From: a virus
Virus record (IMG/VR): IMGVR_UViG_3300027896_000183
Span: 1 to 27,343 of that record
Reading direction: 5' to 3' (one strand)
Length of the DNA stretch: 27,343 nt
Shown: one piece after another, positions 8,041 to 15,986 of the stretch
Numbering within the stretch: the first letter of the stretch is position 1
How the letters are laid out: every line of letters begins with the position of its first letter
The notes under the pieces: model-generated
The model's database searches: none
What the model was told of the DNA's origin: nothing
The model's input: only the letters and a program-made list of their open reading frames with translations
Translations under genes and position numbers: made by a program

Positions 8041-10146
8041 ATGGCAAAAACACAAATCATAGAATCATTCATCACTCAGGGTAAAATTCTCGAGCAAGCG
8101 GGAACGAACGATGCGATCTTGTGTCGAGCCAAATACCAGATCTGCTCGATCGGGGAAAAGAACCGGAACAACAGAGTTTATGAGAAGGCGGTCTGGGACA
8201 AGGTTCTTGCTGACCCTGACATCTCAGCCAAGCTGAAGAATAAATCTCTGTTCTTCCACGCAGAGCACCCAACGACGACTCAGAGCAATACCGAGAAAGT
8301 CGCCGGTGTGGTCACGAATATGGAACTGAGCGAGAACAAAGTCTACGCCATCATGGAAGTGCTTGATACTCCGTACGGCCGGATCGTAGACACGCTGCTT
8401 CGCGCCGGCTGCGGGATCGGCGTTTCAACCCGCGCTGACGGCGAACTTGAGGAAGCGCTTGATGAGGCTGGTGGTAAATACCAGCGCGTTATACCGGAAT
8501 CATACAGATTTGTAACGATCGACTTTACCGCGGATCCCAGCACCTTTGGATCTGAACTGCCACTGACTGTGGAACGGGATGTGACTAAGGTGATCAAGGG
8601 CGGCCTGGACGACAGCAAACTGGACCGGGACTTCGCGACAGTCCTGCTTGAGACGATGCATTCTCCTGAGGCTGTCTCATTGCTGGAATCGATCAAGCAC
8701 GACAAGCATCACGCTGGCTGCACATGCAAAGCATCAGAGAAGAAATGCGCATCCGGATGTCCGCATGCTCTTGAGAAAGAGGTCGAGTCGGATGGCGGCT
8801 CGAGTAGTATAAATGAAAAAGGCGGTGAGTGTGTCCGCTGCGGCGCTACTGCCGACCATCTTTATGCTGAGAAATACTGTGCAAAATGTGCCGGGAAGGT
8901 AGACAGTATCAATCGGGAACTTGATAAAGACGGGACTGGCCAAGACGCTGAGATGAATGAAGTGATCAAGAAGGTCGGAAGCAAATGGCAGGTTCAGTCT
9001 CACAAAGGCAAAAATCTCGGCACTTATGGCAGTGAAGCAGAGGCCAAGAAGAGACTCGGCCAGGTGGAGTTCTTCAAGCACAAGAACGAGAAGTACACGA
9101 CCAGTTCTGACAAGTCCGGCCAACCGGCGAACGCCAAGGCTGCATCCCGGGATGTCAGACGATCAGCAGCGCGGAATAAGATCAAGGTTACAGAGCAAGA
9201 GGTTCAGACCTGTCCGAAATGCGGCGACACTTTCAATGCTATCCGGCAAGGTTCAAATCCACACAGATGCAAATACGATTACCTGGCTACGGAAGGAGTT
9301 ATGGACGGCATGCATACAGGCGAAAAGGCTCAGAATTTCTTAATGGACAATTGGGATAAATTCATCGATCGCGACGACGCGGTTGTAAACCTGACGCGGA
9401 TATTCAAAATCGGAGAATCAGATGCTAAGAAACTTGTTGATTCATTGGAGAAGTCTAAAGGCAAAATCTCAGCAGCCGACGGCGCAATGAGCAACGAGAA
9501 GGCGTTACCTTCGGGCATCAACCCTCAATTGGACGAGATGTCAAAGAGGCTTGCGTCTGTTACTGCTGAGAGAAATCAACTGGTGGAGAACTATGGAAAA
9601 GACGCCATGGCTTTCACCAATCAAATAAAGGAACTCAAAGGGCAGATCGAGAAAGTCTATGGGCTTGTGCGGACTCACGAAGGTGCGATCATCCAGAAGG
9701 ATAAGGATATCGCAGCCTTGAAAGAACAAGTGGAGAAGTCAACTGAAGATAAAAGAGTTCTTGAAACAACTCACAAGCAGGCTGTCAAGCATATTCAAGA
9801 GAAGCAAGCAGCCGAAGTCAAGCGAATCACTGAGGAACGAGAGCAGGAAATAACGAAATTGAAGGAGTCCCAAGGTCGGGCACTCATTAAATTTTATGTT
9901 GGCGCTAAGACAAAGAGCATGGGACTTAGCCTACCTGAGTCGGTTCTAACACTTTTAGAATCCTGCAAAACGGTAGACGAAGTTGATGCTATGGTTAGGA
10001 AAAGTCAAAACGCTCTAAGGGAACACCTGGTACAATCTGCCGGCGTGGTATCCGAGATCGTTATTGAGTCACAATCTGACCCTAATCCGGTACTGGCTGA
10101 CATACGTAACAAAGTTGGTATTGCACTGAAGCATTTTGGAATCTAA
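8041..10146 (+). CDS. Prohead protease (T4 gp21-like) fused to zinc modules and scaffold-like coiled coil
   Basis: A 701-residue fusion. Residues 1-170 are a T4 gp21/herpesvirus-fold prohead protease: the NRNNRVY start (41-47), the catalytic-type His in AEHP (H76), the serine motif GIGVST (S129) and the following RFVTIDFTADPS block (156-167). T4 gp21 is only about 212 residues. Beyond it come a Cys-rich knot (227-240), a zinc ribbon (C264/C267/C280/C283), a small domain with KWQVQSHKGKNLGTY (315-329) found in other phage virion proteins, a CPKC...C finger (391-410), and a long coiled coil (about 497-612) resembling a gp22-type scaffold. I start at the ATG with AGGAGAGG before it rather than 30 codons upstream inside the previous gene. 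It sits immediately upstream of the capsid gene, as in T4. It should mature the prohead and remove its own core. Confidence 0.88.
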   Translation: MAKTQIIESFITQGKILEQAGTNDAILCRAKYQICSIGEKNRNNRVYEKAVWDKVLADPDISAKLKNKSLFFHAEHPTTTQSNTEKVAGVVTNMELSENKVYAIMEVLDTPYGRIVDTLLRAGCGIGVSTRADGELEEALDEAGGKYQRVIPESYRFVTIDFTADPSTFGSELPLTVERDVTKVIKGGLDDSKLDRDFATVLLETMHSPEAVSLLESIKHDKHHAGCTCKASEKKCASGCPHALEKEVESDGGSSSINEKGGECVRCGATADHLYAEKYCAKCAGKVDSINRELDKDGTGQDAEMNEVIKKVGSKWQVQSHKGKNLGTYGSEAEAKKRLGQVEFFKHKNEKYTTSSDKSGQPANAKAASRDVRRSAARNKIKVTEQEVQTCPKCGDTFNAIRQGSNPHRCKYDYLATEGVMDGMHTGEKAQNFLMDNWDKFIDRDDAVVNLTRIFKIGESDAKKLVDSLEKSKGKISAADGAMSNEKALPSGINPQLDEMSKRLASVTAERNQLVENYGKDAMAFTNQIKELKGQIEKVYGLVRTHEGAIIQKDKDIAALKEQVEKSTEDKRVLETTHKQAVKHIQEKQAAEVKRITEEREQEITKLKESQGRALIKFYVGAKTKSMGLSLPESVLTLLESCKTVDEVDAMVRKSQNALREHLVQSAGVVSEIVIESQSDPNPVLADIRNKVGIALKHFGI

Positions 10147-10172
10147 CAATAACACCTATTAAGGAGATCAAC

Positions 10173-11639
10173 ATGTCAAAAGGTATTGAGAGTTTGGTAG
10201 AGTCGCGCTTGGCCGCTATGGCACAAGATCGCGATCGTCTTACCAAGGCATGGGGACCTCATATCAGTTCAGTAGAGTCTTATTTTGCAAAACAGGGTAA
10301 GAGCATCACTGAAAATGATAAGAGGAATATCGCCCGCTGTCTTGAGAACGCCCTGTTAGAAGGCGGCATCAAATCCAGATCAAGCATCTTTGAAACGACC
10401 GACTCCAGCGCGATCCAGTTCTTAGGGATCCAGTTGCCGGTTATCGCGGCCCTGCTTCCCAGTTTGGTTCTTAACAAACTGGCAGTTACTCAGGCCCTCG
10501 ATCGTAGATCCGGTGCTGTGTTTTATCTGGACGTGAAATACGGATCGAACAAAGGTTCTGTCTCTGCAGCGCAGAGCATGATCGCAGCAACGACTGGCCA
10601 TAACGCGACCATCGGTGGCCGTGAATATGCGTCCGTCCGCGTCAAGAATGAAGTTGTCACAGGATCAACCTCACCGTTTACCCTCGGGTATTACCCGGTG
10701 GTTTCTGGTTCGACGGTTATCGTGGACAATGTGACCGGCAACACGTTGACAGTTGTTTCCTCAAGCGGTGGTGTGGATGTTCTTGCTTCCTCACTGTCTG
10801 CTGGACACACTGGAACCGTCACGCTGGCAACCGGTGTTGTAACAATCGCTGGTGGTGGTTTAAGCAACGCAGGTACCGTCTCCTACCTGTATGATTGGCA
10901 GACCGGTGGCGCTGGTGGCGCAACTACAGCCAACGTCCCTGAAGTTAACATCGCGGTTACCGCTTCGACGATCACAGCCGAAGACTTCCCGCTCAAAGCA
11001 TTGTTTACTCTTGGTGCTGCAATCGACCTCGAGAAAGCACATGGCTTGAATCTGGAAGACGAGCTCGTGAAATATCTCGGCGGCGAAGTGAAATTCACCA
11101 TGGACCACCTGGGCATCGATCTGATCAACAATGCCTCCCAGGGTAGTGGTGCTGCAACTTCACCTGGTATCTACACTGCTACGCCGTCCGTTGGCGAAGC
11201 ATGGGTCTGGAAAAAGTATCAGTTCATCGACTTCGTGGAAAAAGCGAACGTCGCCATCATCCAGAAGACATTGCGTGCAGTTTGCAATTTCTTGGTTGTT
11301 GGTAACGATGCTGCAAGGTTGATCCGTCAGTTGGCACCGAACTTCGTGCCTGCGGCTGGATTGAACACCTTGGTACCCACCGGTCCTTACGAACTGGGTA
11401 CTTTGGACGGCCGTCTCGTGATTCACGATCCGTTACTCGGGAATACCGAGATCCTGTTCGGTTTCAAAGGCGACAACTACCTGTTCGCAGGTTTCTTGTT
11501 CGCTCCTTACATCCCGTTATTCGCAACGCCGACTCTGGTTACTGCAGACCTGAAAGCTCAGAAGGGCTTCCTCGCATCCGCAGGTTACAAAGTCGTGAAC
11601 GCGGGTATGTATACTCACGGAAATATTACCATAGTCTAA
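10173..11639 (+). CDS. Major capsid protein (T4 gp23-like, HK97 fold)
   Basis: A 488-residue capsid protein with a strong AAGGAG ribosome site. Hallmarks of the gp23 family are the block LPSLVLNKLAVTQALDRRSG (94-113) followed by AVFYLDVKYG, and the block FPLKALFTLGAAIDLEKAHG (271-290) leading into an E-loop/spine-helix-like region. The N-terminus is a helical propeptide; LLE|GG at residues 61-64 is a good prohead-protease site, close to the T4 gp23 cleavage after Glu65. Residues about 159-241 are a Thr/Val/Gly-rich beta insert before the conserved middle, likely a surface domain, related to one in the next gene. It follows the protease gene directly and precedes a strong hairpin. The product assembles the icosahedral shell. 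Confidence 0.93.
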   Translation: MSKGIESLVESRLAAMAQDRDRLTKAWGPHISSVESYFAKQGKSITENDKRNIARCLENALLEGGIKSRSSIFETTDSSAIQFLGIQLPVIAALLPSLVLNKLAVTQALDRRSGAVFYLDVKYGSNKGSVSAAQSMIAATTGHNATIGGREYASVRVKNEVVTGSTSPFTLGYYPVVSGSTVIVDNVTGNTLTVVSSSGGVDVLASSLSAGHTGTVTLATGVVTIAGGGLSNAGTVSYLYDWQTGGAGGATTANVPEVNIAVTASTITAEDFPLKALFTLGAAIDLEKAHGLNLEDELVKYLGGEVKFTMDHLGIDLINNASQGSGAATSPGIYTATPSVGEAWVWKKYQFIDFVEKANVAIIQKTLRAVCNFLVVGNDAARLIRQLAPNFVPAAGLNTLVPTGPYELGTLDGRLVIHDPLLGNTEILFGFKGDNYLFAGFLFAPYIPLFATPTLVTADLKAQKGFLASAGYKVVNAGMYTHGNITIV

Positions 11640-11675
11640 GACTAGGGTATCCGTTAGTTGACAACTAGGCCTTTG

Positions 11676-11715
11676 GGGGAAGGGAAGACTGCTATAAATG
11701 CAGTCTCCTTTCCCC
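11676..11715 (+). terminator. Strong stem-loop after the capsid gene
   Basis: GGGGAAGGGAAGACTGC (11676-11692) pairs with GCAGTCTCCTTTCCCC (11700-11715) through about 15 pairs with a small irregularity, leaving the seven-base loop TATAAAT. Only a short GTTT follows, so it may be a partial terminator or a 3' stabiliser that sets the capsid mRNA apart from downstream genes. A short palindrome TAGTTGaCAACTA lies just upstream at 11655-11667. Confidence 0.65.
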
Positions 11716-11762
11716 AGAGGGTTTAATAAAAACATACGCGAACCTACAATTTAGGAAAACAT

Positions 11763-12683
11763 ATGCTAAAAAATCAGATTTTAGATTGGGTAACACAGGA
11801 ATTTCAGCCAATAACCTTGGCTACGCCGGATGATACGATCTCCCAGATCATCGACAACTCCATACGATACTGGAATACGCATTCCGCTTTTCCTATTGTA
11901 AAGATGTTCCCGTGCTCTCAGGTTACGATCGCGTTGCCTTTGACTTCTGATTTCAAGACAGTCGTCAAGGTCTACCCCGCCACAACTCCTGACTGGGTTC
12001 TCCAGAACTATCCTCTGTGGACCCTGCTCGGTATCACTATCATCGACAATTTGACTTCTGACCTTGTCATGCTGTCAGAGGCTTACAGAAACTATACATA
12101 TTACATCGGCACTGATTTCCACTGGCATTATGAGAAGTCTGACAATCCGGCGGTTGGCGGCACATTGTACCTGGCCCAGATCCCGAACCCTACCGCGGCA
12201 GTGTGCGTGGTCGGAACCAAGAGGATAGTTAACGGGACTATTACAATACCGATCACCGGAACAAGCGGCACGTTTGATTACACGCCGTTGGAACAAGGCT
12301 CTGTTGTTTTGACAGACGGTACGGTTACATACACTGAGAATGGCAACGGAGCTTTGGTTGGATCTCAGAGTGGCTATACCGGGACTGTAGATTACGTGAC
12401 TGGCGCATGGAGTGTATCCGGATGGGCAAATCCTACGGGCGCTCTGACAGCATCCTATGTGTATTACGAAGACATCAAGAGCGAGTATATGCTTCAGTGG
12501 CTGCTGTATTACATCAAAGCATTGGTCAAGATGGTTGAAGGTAACGCGCTGCGTAAGACGATGGCGATCGACATCAAGAACGATGGGCAAGCGTTGTATG
12601 AAGAAGGCAGAACCGAGAAAGAGATGCTTGAGAAGAAACTATCTGATGAAGGCCGGTGGCTTACATTTGTCAGGAGATTTTAA
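11763..12683 (+). CDS. Virion structural protein, putative neck/connector
   Basis: A 306-residue protein. The N-terminal helical pair (residues 1-40, with DDTISQIIDNSIRYWN) and the C-terminal helices (about 238-295, ending in a charged KEMLEKKLSDEG run) are typical of a family of myovirus neck or connector proteins. Between them is a beta-rich insert (about 157-236) whose segment GTVDYVTGAWSVSG and ending TASYVYYE resemble the insert of the capsid protein. The start follows an AGGA ribosome site seven bases upstream. It ends in a TAATG overlap with the next gene. Head-tail joining is inferred from its position between capsid and tail genes, not from a firm family match. Confidence 0.72.
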   Translation: MLKNQILDWVTQEFQPITLATPDDTISQIIDNSIRYWNTHSAFPIVKMFPCSQVTIALPLTSDFKTVVKVYPATTPDWVLQNYPLWTLLGITIIDNLTSDLVMLSEAYRNYTYYIGTDFHWHYEKSDNPAVGGTLYLAQIPNPTAAVCVVGTKRIVNGTITIPITGTSGTFDYTPLEQGSVVLTDGTVTYTENGNGALVGSQSGYTGTVDYVTGAWSVSGWANPTGALTASYVYYEDIKSEYMLQWLLYYIKALVKMVEGNALRKTMAIDIKNDGQALYEEGRTEKEMLEKKLSDEGRWLTFVRRF

Positions 12684-13579
12684 TGAATTCATTGATCGAG
12701 CACATACTCAACGAGATCACGTTCAACAATCTCCGGGTCAAGCAGAGATCGATCGGCAAACTGTTCCCGAGTTTTGGCGCCCGGGTAAAGGCTGTGGCTT
12801 CGAACGGCGGGGTGTCCATGAAGGAGCAGATGCCGGAATACTGGCATTTTGAGGTCGCATCCGGAACAAAGCCAGGTGTCAAATACGATGTCTATGTCCA
12901 GTTCCTGAATCTGGAAGAGATGATCAGGAAATACGCTGGACAGAGACGCTTGTGGAATCAGGCTCAGGATAACGTAAATTACCGGCTTTTGGCTCAGGAA
13001 GTCTTAAACCATGTTGACATGCGGACCAGTTGCTCCTGCCCGGCTACCTTATATTGGGGCCAGGATTACATCAGGACGCAGCGGGACGCGCAGTTCGGCC
13101 GACAGGAAGACAGGGCACCCAATATCCGCAATCCGCGGCAGTACGGGGCTTATTGCAAGCACGGGCAGTTGGTTTTCGATGTGCTGCCCTTATATACGAC
13201 CACTTTTGCTTCATTCTTGAAGAAATATTGGGCTGGCGAAGTCAGCGACACATTCGAATTGGCCAAGGAGCAGATGCCGGCACCCGGGATGGGCAAGCCT
13301 ACACGCGGTGAGCAGGAAGAGTTCCCATTTGCAGCACGCGCAGGCAGAGAAACACCTGCGGCTGAAGAGAAGCCTGAGCAGATGGAATTCGAATTTCCTG
13401 AAGAAGAGGCTCCGCCTGAAGCAGAAGTTCCAGGGCCGCAGCGGGCCGCACCGGCTACCAAGGGTGCTGGCGCGATACTGCCGAAGGCAACGACACCGGC
13501 AGCCAAGAAACTTGGGATTGAACAAGAAGCCCGGCCAAAGGATCAGGGAAAGAAAGGAAAATACAAGCCAAATGAGTGA
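12683..13579 (+). CDS. SWIM-type zinc-finger virion protein
   Basis: A 298-residue protein beginning at the ATG that overlaps the upstream stop (TAATG), with CAGGAG upstream; an earlier in-frame ATG at 12656 is less likely. Residues about 112-180 contain C117-S-C119-P and C158-K-H160, fitting the CxC...CxH pattern of SWIM zinc fingers, here followed by LPLYTTTFASFL. Similar CSCP/CKH proteins occur in large tailed phages beside neck genes; I infer a virion or packaging role. From about residue 203 the chain is Pro/Glu/Ala rich and probably disordered, ending Lys rich. An ATGAGTGA overlap joins it to the next gene. Confidence 0.75.
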   Translation: MNSLIEHILNEITFNNLRVKQRSIGKLFPSFGARVKAVASNGGVSMKEQMPEYWHFEVASGTKPGVKYDVYVQFLNLEEMIRKYAGQRRLWNQAQDNVNYRLLAQEVLNHVDMRTSCSCPATLYWGQDYIRTQRDAQFGRQEDRAPNIRNPRQYGAYCKHGQLVFDVLPLYTTTFASFLKKYWAGEVSDTFELAKEQMPAPGMGKPTRGEQEEFPFAARAGRETPAAEEKPEQMEFEFPEEEAPPEAEVPGPQRAAPATKGAGAILPKATTPAAKKLGIEQEARPKDQGKKGKYKPNE

Positions 13580-14471
13580 TCTTGAGCGTATTGCAGACAT
13601 GATCTTTTCGAAGATAAATGAAGACGGCGATGCAACACCCGGGATGGTAGGGGTGGCAAAGACAACTGGAAGCCCATCAGTTGAGTATCTGCCGGGTAAC
13701 TTTACGCACATGCGCAATGTGTTGAATTCTCTTTCCACTGTCAAAAATAAGTGGAAGTTGGATGTCCTGGAGAAGAACGACAAGTATCACGTTATGTTCG
13801 AAGATGCTTTCAACGTGATAGTGCCTAAGTTTGCCTATGCCGAGTTCAATGCTAAGGTGTTACCGGTTATAGGTGTGACGGAGGCGGATCTGACTGGGAT
13901 AATAAATGAAGCGCGGTCTGCGGAGATCCATGGTTTATACGACCGGCTCGCCCATGTCCTGACGATTGACCTGCGCGAAAACAGGCAGATCAAGCGGACA
14001 TTGGTACTGATGAACTACTGGCTTACCGTATTCAAGAACTCCAAGTTCCTGCCTATGAGCGGCCAGGTTGCGATTCAGTTGAACACGTACGACAAGAGTA
14101 TCAGGGAACTGGTGGATAGGATCCAGAATATCCATTCAGACGATGTTGGGAATCTGGAGATGTTGATCAAAACAATACAGGATGACAGACCTCTGAATGC
14201 ATTTGAACCATTCGCAGAATACGATTATCTGGTGGGCTGCAGGATTCAGAGCGAGCACGGTGGGGCAGTACTGATTCTGGAATTGACTGTGAACTTAGGC
14301 ATGGTTGCGACTCAGTCAATTTACATCGAATCACAGGATGTGCTGGATGAGCTCGAAGGCTACAGGACCGTGAAGGTTCTGAAGGATATGGCTTTTCCAG
14401 TAGGAGAAATGTTCCAACCATCGATATTTAACAATATCAGAGATATTATCGATGGGGAAACCGGAGCGTAA
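13572..14471 (+). CDS. Putative virion protein of unknown function
   Basis: A 299-residue protein. I choose the ATG that overlaps the end of the preceding gene by eight bases, because upstream in this frame the sequence is an out-of-frame reading of the SWIM gene's basic tail. It opens with an amphipathic helix (LERIADMIFSKI), then a Gly/Pro-rich loop, then a mixed alpha/beta body with a helical stretch at about 115-200 and beta strands at about 215-255. No catalytic motif is seen. Position between neck candidates and the exported-protein pair suggests a virion component. Confidence 0.7.
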   Translation: MSDLERIADMIFSKINEDGDATPGMVGVAKTTGSPSVEYLPGNFTHMRNVLNSLSTVKNKWKLDVLEKNDKYHVMFEDAFNVIVPKFAYAEFNAKVLPVIGVTEADLTGIINEARSAEIHGLYDRLAHVLTIDLRENRQIKRTLVLMNYWLTVFKNSKFLPMSGQVAIQLNTYDKSIRELVDRIQNIHSDDVGNLEMLIKTIQDDRPLNAFEPFAEYDYLVGCRIQSEHGGAVLILELTVNLGMVATQSIYIESQDVLDELEGYRTVKVLKDMAFPVGEMFQPSIFNNIRDIIDGETGA

Positions 14472-14488
14472 CTAAAGGAGGAGTACAG

Positions 14489-15448
14489 ATGAAGCGGTTT
14501 ATATGTTTGGTAGTGGCTGCAATGTTCTTGATGGGCCAAGCGGGTATCGCGAAAGCGTTCACCTTCGATGTGAAGAAGATGACAGCGACAGTTGAATATC
14601 AGAATCTGGACAAAGACATTGATTCTGTAGGTGCCGCGGCCAACTATGGCAAATCTTGGACAGACACAGTTGATGGCGACAGCAACTGGATGTATTCCAT
14701 CGGTGGCAACATTGCATACGAGATCAACGATGTGAATATGAAGGGCATGATGGCCAATATCGGCTACAACTTAAGCGACACTCTCCAACCGTACATCCTA
14801 TTAGGGACTATGGATCTGGATTTTACCCAGAAACTTGTTGGGTCATATAATGAGAACGATGACGGAGATCTCTACGGTGGATCTATGGATCTGCTTCAAT
14901 CTCACTTTGATTCTCAGATGTTTACCTACGGCTTTGGTGCCAAAGGTAACTTGATGGACTTCAGCAAGACTGATGACAAAGGCGTATCTGACGGCCTCGG
15001 TATCAAGGTCGGGTATGACTTTCGTTATTATATGGGTGCAAACGGACAAAATGACGGCATTGTGGCTCTGCCGACCAGCGACTATGGAATGGTGGTCGAT
15101 AACCGTACCAAGGCCAATTTCAACGAAATGGACGCAAGCCTTATAGCGAGCAAAGCGTTCAAGATGAAGAAAGTGGTCCAGACGGTTACGCCGTATGTCG
15201 GATACAAATTCAGCAAAGTCAATCTGAATATAAAGAACAGCGTGAATATCCCGCTTAAATACCACGAAGGCAAACATGGTATTTATCAGGAAGGTATCAA
15301 TGTTTCTGAAGAGCAGAATCTGACGAGCAGCACTCAAAATGCATTAGTGGGTGTTGGCACCAAGATCAATGCTAACTGGTCTGCATCTGCCGGCGCGGTA
15401 ATCGGGCAGGATAAAGGCTGGGTAGCAAGCGTGACCTACTCGTTCTAA
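14489..15448 (+). CDS. Outer-membrane beta-barrel protein with signal peptide
   Basis: A 319-residue exported protein. The N-terminus is a classical Sec signal peptide: MKR, a hydrophobic core through residue 18, and a likely AKA|FTF cut after residue 23. The mature part shows repeated amphipathic beta strands with Gly and aromatic girdle residues (MKGMMANIGYNLS, TPYVGYKFSKVNLNI) and ends in ASVTYSF with a terminal Phe, the signature recognised by the BAM machinery. It is therefore probably inserted in the outer membrane of a diderm host. A very strong ribosome site (aaaggaggag) drives it. Lambda Lom is a precedent for phage-coded outer-membrane proteins; superinfection exclusion or surface alteration is inferred. 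Confidence 0.85.
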   Translation: MKRFICLVVAAMFLMGQAGIAKAFTFDVKKMTATVEYQNLDKDIDSVGAAANYGKSWTDTVDGDSNWMYSIGGNIAYEINDVNMKGMMANIGYNLSDTLQPYILLGTMDLDFTQKLVGSYNENDDGDLYGGSMDLLQSHFDSQMFTYGFGAKGNLMDFSKTDDKGVSDGLGIKVGYDFRYYMGANGQNDGIVALPTSDYGMVVDNRTKANFNEMDASLIASKAFKMKKVVQTVTPYVGYKFSKVNLNIKNSVNIPLKYHEGKHGIYQEGINVSEEQNLTSSTQNALVGVGTKINANWSASAGAVIGQDKGWVASVTYSF

Positions 15449-15524
15449 GTCAAGCGCCCACCAGATAAGCGTTTATTGACTTATAGAGTAACGATTATAA
15501 ACAGGACCAAATACGGAGAACGAA

Positions 15525-15908
15525 ATGAGAAAGACAGCGATCACAATATTGTTAGTGCTGGGAATCGTAACAGTGGCAATGGCGAAATCAGTGACCCTTA
15601 TGTGGACCGCGCCTGCAGATGACAAAGGCCTGCCCACCGAAGGTCCGGTAACTTCGTACATCCTTGGTTACTCGAACCAGACGATTACTGAAGCCAACTT
15701 CGCAAACTGCACCCGGCTGGCTACAGGGACACCGAAAGCGATCAATGCAACTGAAACATATACGTATGATCTGCCGGACAATAAAGTATATTTCTTTGCA
15801 GTGAAATCGGTAGACAAGGCCGGGAACGTATCACCGTTGTCAAACGTTCCTACGCTGGATTTTTTCTACCCGACCAATGTTACGGACTTACGGGCTTCCA
15901 ATCCTTAA
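15525..15908 (+). CDS. Secreted single fibronectin type III domain protein
   Basis: A 127-residue protein with a Sec signal peptide (MRKT plus a hydrophobic stretch; likely cut AMA|KS after residue 20). Mature residues about 23-107 form one fibronectin type III domain: SVTLMWTAPADD, then TSYILGY, and the late strand VYFFAVKSVDKAGNVS. No lipobox or membrane anchor follows, so it should be periplasmic or released. It lies 76 bases after the barrel gene, with a GGAGA ribosome site, and the pair probably acts together at the cell envelope. FN3 domains are common in phage surface proteins, but a free-standing exported one is less usual. Confidence 0.85.
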   Translation: MRKTAITILLVLGIVTVAMAKSVTLMWTAPADDKGLPTEGPVTSYILGYSNQTITEANFANCTRLATGTPKAINATETYTYDLPDNKVYFFAVKSVDKAGNVSPLSNVPTLDFFYPTNVTDLRASNP

Positions 15909-15926
15909 TGTGCCACCTGTGGCATT
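15907..15926 (+). terminator. Short hairpin after the FN3 gene
   Basis: TGCCA (15911-15915) pairs with TGGCA (15920-15924) around CCTG, with flanking AA/TT adding two pairs across a bulge. A T-rich stretch (ttggttgttt) follows. It begins at the stop codon of the exported FN3 gene. A weak terminator is plausible. Confidence 0.4.
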
Positions 15927-15950
15927 GGTTGTTTCCAAAGCGATAGAATT

Positions 15951-15968
15951 AAAAGGTCTCCTCAGACC
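15951..15968 (+). promoter_or_regulatory. Leader hairpin with CCUC loop before the 15987 gene
   Basis: GGTCT (15955-15959) and AGACC (15964-15968) form a five-pair hairpin with the loop CCTC. The hairpin ends seven bases before the ribosome site AGGAGG, whose GAGG is complementary to the loop. The 18-base element is the inverted copy of the one at 16547-16567. Confidence 0.5.
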
Positions 15969-15986
15969 GATAATAGGAGGATAGAA

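Noticed and set aside
9026-9343. 105-residue + strand open frame
   Set aside because: Arg/Ser-rich out-of-frame shadow of the protease fusion's zinc region.
11693-11700. T4-type late promoter TATAAATG
   Set aside because: It is exactly the loop of the hairpin after the capsid gene and departs from TATAAATA; more simply explained as a stem-loop.
15476-15501. Sigma70-like promoter TTGACT...TATAAA before the FN3 gene
   Set aside because: The spacer is only 14 bases, too short for a normal promoter.
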